From: Actinernus sp. WN-2022
Lineage: Eukaryota; Cnidaria; Anthozoa; Actiniaria; Actinernidae
Assembly (NCBI GenBank): GCA_030867875.1
Contig: JAOWCC010000936.1
Span: 10,920,095-10,984,094 of the forward strand
Reading direction: 5' to 3'
DNA length: 64,000 bases
The notes below the pieces were generated by a model that made no database searches, was not told the origin of the DNA, and saw only the letters and a list, made by a program, of their open reading frames with translations. Shown piece after piece: positions 17,660 to 29,317 of the stretch. Numbering within the stretch: position 1 is the stretch's first letter; the number at the start of each line of letters is the position of its first letter. The translations under genes and the position numbers were made by a program.

Positions 17660-19478
17660 CAATATCATGATCATGAGTACAATTACACTTAATAATTAAT
17701 TTTCTATTCTTATATAGTTAATTGTTTTAATGTACTATCTAGCTACATTTCTATTGTTAATTCCCTCTAGATTTTATCACCAATTTATTTAGCTATTTTA
17801 CAAGAGCCCCTTTGGTGAGCCCGACTACAGCTCTTGGGAAATTGCATTGAATAAATCTGTTCAAATAAAGAAAAGTCGAATGTACATGTAGAGATCAAGA
17901 AAGCTAGGCTGCATGCAGTTAAAACAATGTACTCATATCAAGTAAAATCACATGTAAAAAAATAAGTAGCTTGCCTGATCCCATGAAACAGCTATAAGTT
18001 ATGCTCAACAATATTTGGAAAGTAGGACATAATAACCTGAATAGAATTCAGAACAATCATCGAGTTCACACGTCCATTGGCTGACGAATATGATTCATGG
18101 AATTATGCCTCTCCAAAATAGGCCGCTGATGTAAGTTAAGCACATTAGATTTTTGACAACTAATCCATTTAATTACGCATTAATACTTTAGGAATACATT
18201 TCTAAAGTGTCTATTTTCTCTAGAAGAATTAACTAATAAGCTTATAATTACATCTAAGCTTATGACAGTTACGTACATTACAAATGTTTTTAAAACAGTT
18301 GACTTCTCAAAGCTGGATTATGGTTGTAGTTTTAAATACGCAACCCACCCAGCCTCAGGTTTTTCTTGCTTTCCCAGACAGAGGAGTAAGTAAACCAGTT
18401 CATAGCCATCTGGACCATTTTCCAATCCTTAATTCCATTACTATTAGTCGAAGACAACCCTGCCTTCACCCTACAAACCAATATGGCCGCCACGAATCGA
18501 TCCCATGATGCACTGCTTTTTATAATACCGCTGACCTGAATCGTGCGGGCGGTTTCAGAAACCTCTTTGCGCAATCGTTCAAAAAAGCCGTTAGATGTGC
18601 GATCTCTTGTAAAATCTGTATAATAGGCCTTCCAAACTTGGCAAAAGAATCTTCAAAACACCTGGAAGGTTAGAAAACTACAAAGATAAGATGTGATAGT
18701 AAAATTGTATGGTTTGCAACCAGGAAAAAAGGGAATTTCACGCTAATTTAGGTTAAAATTGTCATGCACAGTCGTACTACGAGAGTTGAGACTGACTCTT
18801 TTTAGAAAAATAACTCATATCATGCATTAACCCCATCACTTTTAATGAGCAAATCCGGAATTTTATCAAGTTTTATGTATATAGAATACAATTTAGCAAA
18901 GTGATCGATCACAGGAGATCAGGGTTTTTCGGAGTTCTTAAAACTTAAACTCAAAGTACACTCTGAGAGTGTCAGTGACTGCCTAAAGGCAGTCTGCACA
19001 GAAAGCCCTACAAATGAGTAATGTGATGATTTGTGAATGCTATTGAAGAGGAAAGAGGAGGTTCAAATTCTTTGAAATTGCTTGATTACCAGAGAACAAG
19101 AAGGTCATCTGCTGGCACATCAGGCAACTAAAATTCACTTTAAGGTGAAAAAATTACAGAGATATTTCACAAATCGCAAATTCCTATACAATTGCAGTTA
19201 ATAAATACACTAGCCTTATAATTTTTGACCACAAATATCGATCCTGGGCTAATCCTGTGCCGCTGCGTGAGTAGATTAGCATCCTCCACATGTACATAAT
19301 ATATTTACAATGTACATTGACTGATCATCAACAATTGAAATTAGGGCATGCTGTCAGCTGAGTGCTTCAAGAACAAGAGCAATCAATATTGGAAATCGTG
19401 ACAGTACCGTGGTGTCATTCAGTGTATGATTGCAGTGCATAATGACCTGCTGGCTGCCCATGACAATTAATATGCAAT
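17660..19478. other. Interior of the 5-kb element, no gene recognised
   Basis: About 1.8 kb without a convincing ORF or RNA gene. A small minus-strand open frame at 18332-18574 has no recognisable domain and I do not call it. Confidence 0.45.
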
Positions 19479-19481
19479 CTA

Positions 19482-20957
19482 ATCATAGGCAAACCACAAT
19501 AATGAAGTGAAAGCTATAATAAAACGTGTTTACATATTGTTTGTGAAGTGAAAACGAGAATAAAACGTGTTTTACGTACTTTTTGGGATTTTGTCATTTT
19601 TTACCCTCCCTCCCCTCCCCCCCTACTTTTAAGACTGCTCAATTCAAATTATAACTATAACGGATAACAAGGTCGGCAACTTCAAGCCAGTCTGGTGGCA
19701 AAACCGAAAACGAAATCGTCAATATCGGAAACTAAATAAAACTCAAACACAATTTCAACACCACACAAAGATAAACCAATGACGAAGTTTTCGAGTACAG
19801 AACGGCTTCGCGGATCTGCCTTGAGTTAAGGTTCAACCAGCGCGGTTACTGCGAGTCCTGGGCACGAGACCAAATGCTGTCCCTACCCTACATGGAAGAA
19901 AAACGAGTCGACAAACAAATAAACAGACCTCAGTCCTCAAGGGATGCAGTTATGTGTTGAAAAGTTTCTTACAATCGAAAACTAAAACCATAAGAGTGGG
20001 AGACTCCATGGCTAGGGAAGCGACTTACCTAAATCTAGAGCGAGAGCCGTGACTGAACTAGGACAGTGAGAAAACTTGGCAGGAGGTAAATCGCTGGTTG
20101 GAGACGAGTTGACACACCGGCGGTATCGCCGAACAAAGTAACTCTGGTAAAGCTGACGGGGCAGAGTATTGTGTGCAACTGCAGATCGACTCTTTAAAGA
20201 GGTCCTTCGTGGTAAGCGGTGGAGCAAACAAGTTATCTAAATTTTACGTCGATTTGCAGTTCGATGATGAAAGTGACATAAACCGAACAACTACTTGGAA
20301 CTTATAATTGTACATACGATTATCTAAATAGTTTTGGAATTTGTAGTGTCAGGCTTTCAGTTTGATCCTGCTAATCTTCCCACTCTTATGGTTTTAGTTT
20401 TCGATTGTAAGAAACTTTTCAACACATAACTGCATCCCTTGAGGACTGAGGTCTGTTTATTTGTTTGTCGACTCGTTTTTCTTCCATGTAGGCTAAGGAG
20501 AGCGTTTGGTCTCGTGCCCAGGACTCGCAGTAACCGCGCTGGTTGAACCTTAACTCAAGGCAGATCCGCGAAGCCGTTCTGTACTCGAAAACTTCGTCCA
20601 AAACAATCGCTTCTTGTGATATTCGACTCAAAATTTACGCTACGAAGGTAGTTTGGTCATTGGGTTATCTTTGTGTGGTGTTGAAATTGTGTTTGAGTTT
20701 TATTTAGTTTCCGATATTGACGATTTCGTTTTCGGTTTTGCCACCAGACTGGCTTGAAGTTGCCGACCTTGTTATCCGTTATAGTTATAATTTGAATTGA
20801 GCAGTCTTAAAAGTAGGGGGGGAGGGGAGGGAGGGTAAAAAATGACAAAATCCCAAAAAGTACGTAAAACACGTTTTATTCTCGTTTTCACTTCACAAAC
20901 AATATGTAAACACGTTTTATTATAGCTTTCACTTCATTATTGTGGTTTGCCTATGAT
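19482..20957. mobile_element. 1.48-kb foldback element with >500-bp inverted arms
   Basis: The left arm (19482-20000) and right arm (20379-20957) are nearly identical inverted copies. They begin ATCATAGGCAAACCACAATAATGAAGTG and include a C-rich/G-rich tract (CCCTCCCTCCCCTCCCCCC). A ~60-bp extra segment in the right arm (about 20597-20655) breaks the symmetry. The spacer of ~380 bp has no ORF. The trinucleotide CTA flanks both ends (19479-19481 and 20958-20960) and may be the target duplication. Confidence 0.85.
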
Positions 20958-21278
20958 CTAATGGACATTTATAACAGCTCGTACAAATACAAATGTAAGT
21001 TAATTACCAGTTTTCTTACATGTATTTCTTCCATGTTTTACCAGGTATAGGTCTGTATAAGAGGTTCAAGTGTACAGCATGGTCAGGACAACCTTTCACA
21101 TTACATGTATCTGATTTTTTCTTAAAAAATATATGATTCCGTGAAATAATAATTGTAATTAATTGTGTTACATTATTTAAATATTTACTGGCATATTTAC
21201 TTCTGCTTATCATTATGTAGTATTACAGTTGGCAATTAAGACATGATTCTGTAACCTACAGTGGTGTTTGCTATGTAC

Positions 21279-21385
21279 TGTTTAAAACACGAACAGCAGT
21301 GTTTTATCAAGTTTAAAAATTTGAGGGCGAAGCCCGAGAATTTTTAGACTTGATAAAACACGTGCTGTGAGTGTTTTAAACGGCT
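21279..21385. mobile_element. ~107-bp palindromic MITE
   Basis: The arms GTTTAAAACACGAACAGCAGTGTTTTATCAAGT and the complement GTTTTAAACGG...ACTTGATAAAACACG enclose GAGGGCGAAGCCCGAG. The core resembles the short tandem repeat at 15243-15366. Confidence 0.7.
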
Positions 21386-21911
21386 TCAAAAACGCTTTAA
21401 GAATGCAATGAAAGAAAGACGCTCATCTCAAGGGAATAGTTACTTAATGAACCATTGAACCTTTGTATTCACAACGCCATGCAAAATATTCGAGTAATCA
21501 CCGCCTGCAATTACGCGGAACATCTCAAGGGAATGACATGAAGAAATTACCATACCGTGTTGTTTGAAGCGGCGTTTCGCAATGCACTTGAAGGTTTGGT
21601 GTCGTGGCTTACCTCGATAAAGTTCAAGACTTGGAAAGCGATGTGACTGACATGATGGCAGACTCAAAATTTTTGACTCCGGCACAAAATATGTAAGTTT
21701 AATGCACGTTTTTATTATTTTACGGCTTTGAGTTTGGTTTCATAATTGGAACTAAACAGTGGCTCGGTAAACAAGTAATGGTAGTTGGATAACTTCATTT
21801 TAAAAATATTATCTGTGTATCTCGGTAGTCTGCTGATAATTTAGTGCAAAATTTATTATCTAGGTACCTTATGTTCCGTGTACTTTTTGCTATTTTTGGG
21901 TCTTTATCAGT

Positions 21912-21997
21912 GAATTCTTAATTAGGATGAAACTTTATATAAAATTTCATGTTCATTAGTATTCTTTATATAAAACGTTCATCCTAATTAGCAATTC
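21912..21997. repeat. 86-bp inverted repeat
   Basis: GAATTCTTAATTAGGATGAA...TTTATATAAA and its complement ending TTCATCCTAATTAGCAATTC form ~30-bp arms around a short loop. It may be a small MITE or its remnant. Confidence 0.6.
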
Positions 21998-22263
21998 AAT
22001 GAGAAAGCTGAAACATCAATAGAAATTCCATTGTCTCAATCATTAACCCCGTTAACCCCTGGGACAAAATTCAAATCCCTCCGCGGGCCTTTTAGAATGA
22101 TGAGATTTTATCAGGTATGAAGGAGCATGCACGTGACTGATTTGCTTCATCTGATTGGACAAAATGCTCATTAATTATTCATGAGTTTTTGAAATATATT
22201 TTATATACATGTACATTATTATATTAATGAATCATAATTAAACTTTATTGAATTTGCATCAGA

Positions 22264-22508
22264 TCATGTGTGTGATCAAAATTATCATGAAGGAATTTAG
22301 TGTACACTTGTAAGCGTGATCACACTTGTGATCACATTTCCTCATTTCCTTCACTCCAGACATTTGTGATCACAGTATCACCGTGATCACACCATGATCA
22401 CACCGTGATCACATGTAAAAGTTTTTACGCGTGATCACACATGTGATCACACTGTGATCACACTTTACTAAGGATGTGATCACATGTGTGATCACAGCGT
22501 GATCACAA
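22264..22508. repeat. Right GTGATCAC palindrome array
   Basis: Counterpart of the array at 17456-17651, with more than ten GTGATCAC copies running up to the right CCCAGT terminus. Confidence 0.85.
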
Positions 22509-22569
22509 TATATTTTTACTGGGGCACAGCAACAATTCTCTGAAAAGAAAATATTCGTTTGTACATTAA

Positions 22570-24072
22570 AGGGGCCGTCTCACCCACAGTGCTTAGCGTG
22601 CTTTTGTTATTGTTTATATCCGCGACTTTGACCCCTTGATCACGGCGGGAACCTCACGAACTGAGCGTTTCTTTATGTTGGTGACATGATAATTTTGATT
22701 TGAACATGGATGACCTTGATGAAACTAACAGTACCTTACAAGTTGAATGTGAAGCCAACAAAGTGTTATATAGCAGTACTTGGCTGTACTATAACATTTA
22801 CCGCTCACCCGTCGCTGCTATAAACAGAACACTCTCTGGGATTTCTCTCCTCGGTTTTATTTTTACTTGCAGACAGAGAGAGAGAGAGAAAGAGAGCTCC
22901 TAGCAGGCAATCTCGTTGCTGGCAGTAGCAGAGAACCAGTTCAAGAGAGAACAGTGAACGAATTACAGCTCGATCGTTTCAATGGGAAATTATTATCACG
23001 GCGGCTCTGTTGTCAAATTTTGTGCGAGTCATAAACTTTGATCGATCATCTCGGCGAAATCACGGCGTGAAAGCCCTTCGAAACCAGAGAGAGACCTGTT
23101 TCCACAAGTTAAATGCCGAAGCTCTCAAAATGATTTTAGGAAATTGCTCAATTCGTTTCGGGTCGACCAAGCGGAGTTTCGTTGCCTATAATATTTTGTT
23201 CACTATAATATTTACCGCTCACCCGTCGCTTCCAAACCAGCTGTCATCGGTACTATAAACAGAGAATAATAATTATGAAAAGAGAGGTTTCTCCCCTCGG
23301 TTTTATTTTTCCCTGCAGAGATAGAGAGAGAGAGCATCTGCTAGCAGTAAATCTCATGAATCAGTTCAAGAGAGAACAGTGAACGAATAACAGCTCGCTT
23401 GAATAGGAAATTTTATCATGCAGCTCGACTGTCAAATTTCGTGCGAGTATAAACTTCAAATGATCAACCCGGTGAATCCGAAAATATCGGCAAAATCACA
23501 GACTAATAGCCCGAATTCCGCCCTTTGAAACCAGTGAGAGACCTGTTTCCACAAGTTAAACGCCAAAGCCCTGAAAATAATTTTAGGAAACTGTTCTTCA
23601 AGTGGAGTTTTGTTACAAATTGTGGTCACGAAAGCCAGCCTCGGTGTTCAAAAACCCAAGTCGGCTCAAAGATAGTAGATACTCGAACTAAGCGCTAATA
23701 TATCTTTACATATAAATATTAATGGTCAGAATAGCTTCTCCATGTTGTAGGTGGAAATCGTGGACACAAACGGATAATTGTTTCCTTTCGTTGAGTACGA
23801 ACGAGACTGGCACCATCAGAGAACTACGCCGCCACCTGAAATAAAACTAAAATTTGCATGACCAAATAATTTAAAACACTTAAATAAGAGGCTCAATAGG
23901 AAGAGCAATAAAAAAGGTTCAACCTAGTATGATTTTTTTGACGATAGCTGGAAGGATGGCAGAGATGTAGAGAAGATTAAAATTACTGCCATAAAAGTCT
24001 GGATTTCGATGGCATCGAAAATGGCCGCAATGCTATGTGAGCGCGCTAAGCACTGTGGGTGAGACGGCCCCT
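22570..24072. mobile_element. 1.5-kb TTAA-flanked non-autonomous element (piggyBac- or Kolobok-like)
   Basis: Both ends read AGGGGCCGTCTCACCCACAGTGCTTAGCG[T/C]GCT in inverted orientation, about 33 bp with one mismatch. They are flanked by TTAA at 22566-22569 and 24073-24076. TTAA targets are typical of piggyBac and Kolobok superfamilies. The interior has no transposase but contains a direct duplication of about 414 bp (near 22792 and 23206), each copy with a GA-rich microsatellite. Confidence 0.85.
22785..23620. repeat. Direct ~414-bp internal duplication with (GA)n tracts
   Basis: Both copies begin near TTTACCGCTCACCCGTCGCT and share CTCGGTTTTATTTTT, a GAGAGA tract, CAGTTCAAGAGAGAACAGTGAACGAAT and GAGAGACCTGTTTCCACAAGTTAAA-like segments in the same order. 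Similarity is moderate with indels, so the duplication is old relative to the TIRs. Confidence 0.75.
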
Positions 24073-24076
24073 TTAA

Positions 24077-27000
24077 TGTGAGGCATCAATAGTGATAGAG
24101 TGGATTATAAGATTTAAAGAGACAGAGCTTTCGTTTAGTGTTGAAGTAATGTAAGGATATCAGGCTATTTGATAAGACGACAACATTCTTTACTTATGAA
24201 AGAACAACGCATCTAATAAAAACGCTCGTGCGACCATTATCGGGCTGTTTGAGGTATAATAGCTATACGTACTTAGTACTAATCGTAGATAATCGGTGCT
24301 CCAAATATCTTGTGAGTTGACTTTGCTTTGATTTTGGTTTAGTTTGGTTTTGAGACCTTGATCACTCGATCGTCGGAGAAAGTGAAAGTAATATTGATCT
24401 TTAAATCGTACTATACACGCGCTTGCTTATTAGTAAGAATAAAAGCTACGAATTCTTACCCTCGACATGCGTGTAATCCCGAGGCATTCCTATGAGGAAC
24501 AAGAGCGTCATATACTTAATTTATATCCTCTTTCGCCATGCCAAAATGACGGTTAATTAATTATAAATACGGTTTGTGCTACTGGTATTCAAATTTTCAG
24601 AGTCATAAGATCAGTCGGTGATCCGATTGGTTAAAGTTGACACTTATCTTCACACGTCAAGTTGTGGGATATTGAATTTCTATCCACGGACAGTTAGCTT
24701 CTACCTATGAATTCCAGAAACAACATGGATATGCAGAGAACAAGAACACGAATACACAATTTCATTTGATCATTGATCCAAGAACACGAAGAACGTGAAC
24801 ATTATAGGACCACAGATATTAAGTTATATCGGAGATGCCAAACGCACTGAAAAGATGAACATTCCACCCAAAATGCGGACTGAGTGGAGCCGAACAATCA
24901 GAGCTTAGTCCCATAAGTTTGATGCATTTCAAGACTGTGTAAAAAGTACATTCAACAAGGCAGAGTACAAGGTTTCCAAAGGTAGAAAAGTATACCAGTA
25001 ATTGCACTTTGAGTTATACATTTCTCGCTCATGTGCTCAGACTGCCAGCTTTCACGTGGTCACTTCTGTAAATCGATTCTCAGAAGTCATTTGGTTGCAC
25101 TGCCTGGAAAATCTGAAACACAGAAAAAGCTGCTAGCAGCCTACAAATCAAAGAATTTGTGAAGTCTAGGTTCACCTGGTACACTCGAAACGCCAGTGAA
25201 TTAGTTGGATAATAATCACCAAGTTTGAAAATGGTATACTTCAAAATTTAAGGCCGGGCCGGCGGCAGCAACAATGCTATGGGATCACGGCTGAAATGTT
25301 TGAGGCAAGTAACCTTCCTTTCCGTTATCAAGTACTCCAGTTTCTAAATTTAATAGATTTTGCAACTTAATAGAATACCCGGCCACTTTTGACTGAATAC
25401 ATATTACCTAAAATTAACTGCCACCGCGATCATCGGTACGAAGTCGATGAATACGAAAAATACCCCGTGAAAATAACTGCAAGCGTGACTGCGGACCGCG
25501 GTGGTTTTGAAAAAGTGAATACCATTAGTTAATTTAAGAAGAAAAGAAAATATATATCTGCGGACAATCGAACTTGAAAACTAATTTTCTCTTCATAGAT
25601 GCACAATACATCTCTGCTTTTAGGGTTCAACTGCCAACTGTCGATTAACCAACAAATATTGAATATAAGAGACGGTTGGTCTTGCTTCAAGGCCACCCAA
25701 CGAGTACTTTTTGAAATTCGTTTGAAACCAGTTGTATGCAGCTCAACTAGCCATTTGAAGGCACCTACTATGTATTTTGACGTATTCTAGAAAGCTATTA
25801 GCTGTTTGGATTTTCTAGGTGGAAATCACGTTAACCGAAAATACTATGGCAAAATATTCCCAGCCTACGAATTTGTTAGTAGTCTAGAACATAAACAATA
25901 ATATTCTAGCCCAAGTAACTTCATGTTTCAAAGTTTTGTGGAGGTACGATTGTTTAGGGGTTCTTTTTTCCTTTAGGCAATTCTTTTAGGTAACCTCCAT
26001 TTGCTAAAGGTTTATTCTTTTGGATTTTAGATGTCAGAATTTCTTAGAGAATGAAAATGTGTTCTCGAAAACTTTAGGTGTCCGCTTCACTAAATGTTTT
26101 GTGATAATATGTGTTGTTTTTTTCATTCCAACCAATGTTTTTTTCCGGATCGTTCTCACTCTATTGATCAGACGAAAAGGTACGAATATTCTAGGGGAAA
26201 GCTCTTACTCTATTGATCAGAAGAATACGCACGAATATTTCAGGGGAAACCTTTTAGTCTCTCTTTTCTTCTATAATTTTGTAGCCAGTATTTCAGAAAA
26301 CAATTTTCTTGAGACTATTATTTCAAATCCGAAAGTTTTAGGCTAACTTACTCTCCCGAACAGCTTTTTAACCGAAAACTTCGTTGGGTGCCCTTGTTGC
26401 TTTACAAGGCAAAGCATTAGTTTAAGAAGAATGCTCATATACAATGTATTATCGGTTGTTTCCAAACTTCCAAGATATTACTTATAGTTTGCTGGCGTTC
26501 TGCTTTGCTAAGATCAGTAAAACTTGGCTTCTGCTAACATGATATATTATAGATCTAGTCGTACAGTATTGTGTGGCTCCAAAAAAAATTATGGAGAGTT
26601 GTGTAATTACGAGCAAAATATAAATAAGTTTATTTCTTAGCCAGTCTAATTGGTATTTTGGAGGTACACTTTAGTGATGGCCTGCATTGTGTGGGCAAAT
26701 TAAATTTTCATTTCCCTACTACACGTCTATTAACTTGTTCATGGCGGCTGAGACTAATTGTTATGGAAATGTTAATATTAGTGAACGGCCTTTATAAGTA
26801 AATGGAACCACATGTTGATGGATTCAATAACACAATGACAGGGTTCACACAGTTATGGAAAGTCATTAAATTTGAAAAGTAATGGAATATGAAAAAAAAC
26901 CATTACGTCATGGAGGATTCATATAAATTAGGATTTTGGCCCATATTATTTTAAGCTAATGATTGGAAAATAAACAAGTTTGGATTCTTTGTGTCAAACA

Positions 27001-27180
27001 TCAAACTTTTGGCTGCAAGAGCCATAACTTTGCTTACATCTTAGAGCAGTACTTTTGTCAGTGGTCGTGGGTCTGCATTTTAAGACCTATACCACATATA
27101 TGTGCGGAATCCTGAATGAGTTGCAGAGTGTAAGAAACTTTTCTAGAGAGGTCCTTGTAATTTCTTTTCGGTTGATCTCA
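24077..27180. other. Interior of the 12-kb element, no gene recognised
   Basis: About 3.1 kb of AT-rich DNA. A 49-bp imperfect tandem duplication (near 26161 and 26210, CTATTGATCAGA...) is visible. An open frame at 26020-26346 overlaps it but shows no domain and is not called. Confidence 0.45.
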
Positions 27181-27189
27181 GAATGGAAT

Positions 27190-27640
27190 TAAAGCTTGTC
27201 TAGAAAGTACTCCGGAATTTCCTGAGTACTTTCTCAATCGATCTGAGAGTGGTATCCAATCTTAGGTAGAGTGTACTCCGGAATTTCCTGAATACTTTTT
27301 CAGTTGATCTTACGGTGGTAACAAATCTTGCCTAGAAAGTACTCCGGCATTTCCTGAGTACTTTTTCAGTTGATGTCAGGGTGGTAACAAATCTTGCCTG
27401 GAAAATACTCCGGATTTTCTTGAATACTTTTTCAGTTGCTCTGAGAGTGGTAACAAATCTTGCCGAGAAAGTACTCCGGAATTTCCTGAGTACTATTTCA
27501 GTTGATGTCAGGGTGGTAACAAATCTTGCTTAGAAAGTACTCCGGAATTTCCTGATTACCTTTTAAGCTGATCTGAGAGTGGTAACAGATCTTGCCTATA
27601 AAGTACTCCGGAATTTTCTGAGTACTTTTTCAGTTGATCT
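27190..27640. repeat. Right subterminal repeat array of the 12-kb element
   Basis: About 6.5 copies of the ~70-bp unit with core TAGAAAGTACTCCGGAATTTCCTGAGTACTTTTTCAG-like sequence, inverted relative to the left array. Copy number differs between ends (about 3.5 and 6.5). Confidence 0.85.
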
Positions 27641-27992
27641 CAGTGTTTAAAAAAATGCCTTTCATATTCCTGGCAGAACAGTGTAACGTTGGAGTGAAGT
27701 TTTACTAGGAAAATAAACGTGCAGTAATAACTTTTATATGAACCATTACATATTGACCTCCACGATGATGTAGTCAATAAAGTACTAATTGATTCTAAAG
27801 TCTGTCTTGGTATGTGTGTTTATGAATTATGAATTCGCCAATGTTTATGACCAAACGTTTCATAGAATGGCAACATGTCCTATAACTAAGGTATTCTTTG
27901 CCTGATCACCGGCAAAATATATCAGTAAAGACAATAACCTTGCCAATTTTCAAACTTTTGAAAATCGTGTTTTAAAAATGAACGTGTTATGA

Positions 27993-28615
27993 TCACTCGT
28001 TGAAAAGCTGAAGTGACTGATCCAAAATAACCAAGTGTCACATGACAACCCCATAGCCAGTAGAGGGGGTCAGTGGTAATGGTCTCCTCACCATACCCAA
28101 AGCCACGTGGAAACAAGTTATACAACATCTACTCATATATGCACAAAGGCAAACAAAAGCCAATCAGAGATAAGACATAACAATTATATTCGCCAGCAAA
28201 TATTTCATTTTTACATGTAGAACTGCAATATAAATAAATATAGATAAAACTATACAAAAACCTGTCAATATGTTCTAAAATATTTTGTAGATATACACTG
28301 GCTGATACATTACCCTTATAATAAATCAGACATTTCCAAATGCTTCATCAATAATATCACTTATGTAGAAATTAATTGTAACAGAAAAATCACTTTAATA
28401 GCATTCAGCCACAGTCACAAGAGATATAATAGTATTTCTGTACTGTGAAGGCAGATGAGATTCATGTGACATCTTTTCAGAGGCAGTACTGCACTACCTG
28501 ATTATATAAGTTGTAGCTGTAGCTAGTTATCACATATTACTCAGTGTCTGTGAATCAATCAATCTTATATTTGTTATAGCAGGCTGATTATTGCAGCTTA
28601 CACAGCCAGTCCCAG
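27993..28615. other. Intergenic, nothing recognised
   Basis: AT-rich sequence with no supported ORF or repeat. Confidence 0.45.
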
Positions 28616-28619
28616 GTTT

Positions 28620-28890
28620 ACAACTGATGTGGGCCTGATTTTACTCCTCTCACATTCCTTACTACATTTTAAATCTGTTTTTGACAAACAAGACTTGGCT
28701 CACAAGTTATTTTTTTATGGAGGAAGGAAAACTGGATATTTTTACCCAGAGAAAATCCCTCGAATGCAGAAGGAAACAACAACTAACCTAACTCACATAC
28801 AGTGCCCAAGCCAGGAATCGAACCCGGGACCGCAGTGGCGAGAGACGAGTGTTGTACCACTACTGCAACCTGCATAGCTCTGTTGGTAAG
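28620..28890 (-). mobile_element. Probable tRNA-derived SINE (minus strand)
   Basis: On the minus strand a pol III B-box-like GGTTCGATTCC (28812-28822) lies about 40 nt after an A-box-like TGCAGTAGTGG (near 28860). The order and spacing are those of a tRNA-like head. It does not fold as a convincing intact tRNA and is followed by a ~200-bp body (TCTCTGGGTAAAAATATCC...). The 3' end and target duplication were not resolved. Confidence 0.5.
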
Positions 28891-28957
28891 CCGAGGGTTA
28901 AGTCTAAGTTATATAATATACAACATAATGCTAGAGTAGTATAGTATAGTATATGAT

Positions 28958-29205
28958 ACCCGTTTTGTTTTTACCACTAGAAGGCACCCTCCCCTTACAT
29001 CTTTGTTGGCCCTAGTGAATTTTCGACCACAAATGCGTTATTTTATGGTATCGAATTGCAACACCTTACCTCAATAATAATTTCGTTGTTGCAATTCGGT
29101 ACCACAAAAGAACTAATTTGTGGTTGAAAATTCACTAGGTCCAACAAAGACGCTAGGGTCGGGAGCTTCCTAGTGGATAAAAAAACGAGTATCAGTTTTG
29201 ACTCC
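28958..29205. repeat. ~248-bp imperfect inverted repeat next to the second PolB gene
   Basis: Arms of about 110 bp match with roughly 80-85% identity in inverted orientation (GATACCCGTTTTG...CCTAGTGAATTTTC...TGCAACACC and complement). It is either a MITE or a folded terminus of the adjacent PolB-bearing element. It ends ~110 bp before the first codons of that gene region. Confidence 0.7.
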
Positions 29206-29317
29206 GCCTATACTACTAAGGATTGCTGGATTTGAAATACCATCCGCAGCGTTCAATTAGAGAAAAGATACATATAGGTATTACCGAAGAAAAATGGTGA
29301 CCCCAAAATAATTACGT

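Larger units (their letters stand above)
17440..22523. mobile_element. 5.08-kb DNA element with CCCAGTAAAAATAT termini and GTGATCAC arrays
   Basis: The left end CCCAGTAAAAATATTCTGTGATCAC and the right end, read in reverse complement, CCCAGTAAAAATATATTGTGATCAC, form a clear terminal inverted repeat. Both ends lead into arrays of the palindrome (T)GTGATCAC(A). No target duplication was evident to me. There is no transposase; the interior contains a foldback element and two small palindromes. It lies wholly inside the 12-kb element and is therefore probably a later insertion. Confidence 0.75.
15935..27988. mobile_element. 12.05-kb non-coding DNA element with ~41-bp TIRs and ATGA flanks
   Basis: The left end AACACGTTCATTTTTAAAA... 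(15935-15975) is an inverted match, with about two mismatches over 41 bp, to the right end (27948-27988). The tetranucleotide ATGA lies directly outside both ends (15931-15934 and 27989-27992), consistent with a 4-bp target duplication. Inside each end is an array of ~70-bp subterminal repeats in opposite orientation. No transposase ORF is present. Much of the interior is other inserted elements, so this appears to be a large non-autonomous or decayed element. The transposon class is not assigned. Confidence 0.75.

Noticed and set aside
26020..26346. Hydrophobic 108-codon ORF
   Set aside because: It spans a 49-bp tandem duplication, has no domain and no gene context.
28800..28880. Functional tRNA gene on the minus strand
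   Set aside because: A- and B-box-like sequences are present, but I could not pair a full acceptor stem and the sequence continues into a SINE-like body.
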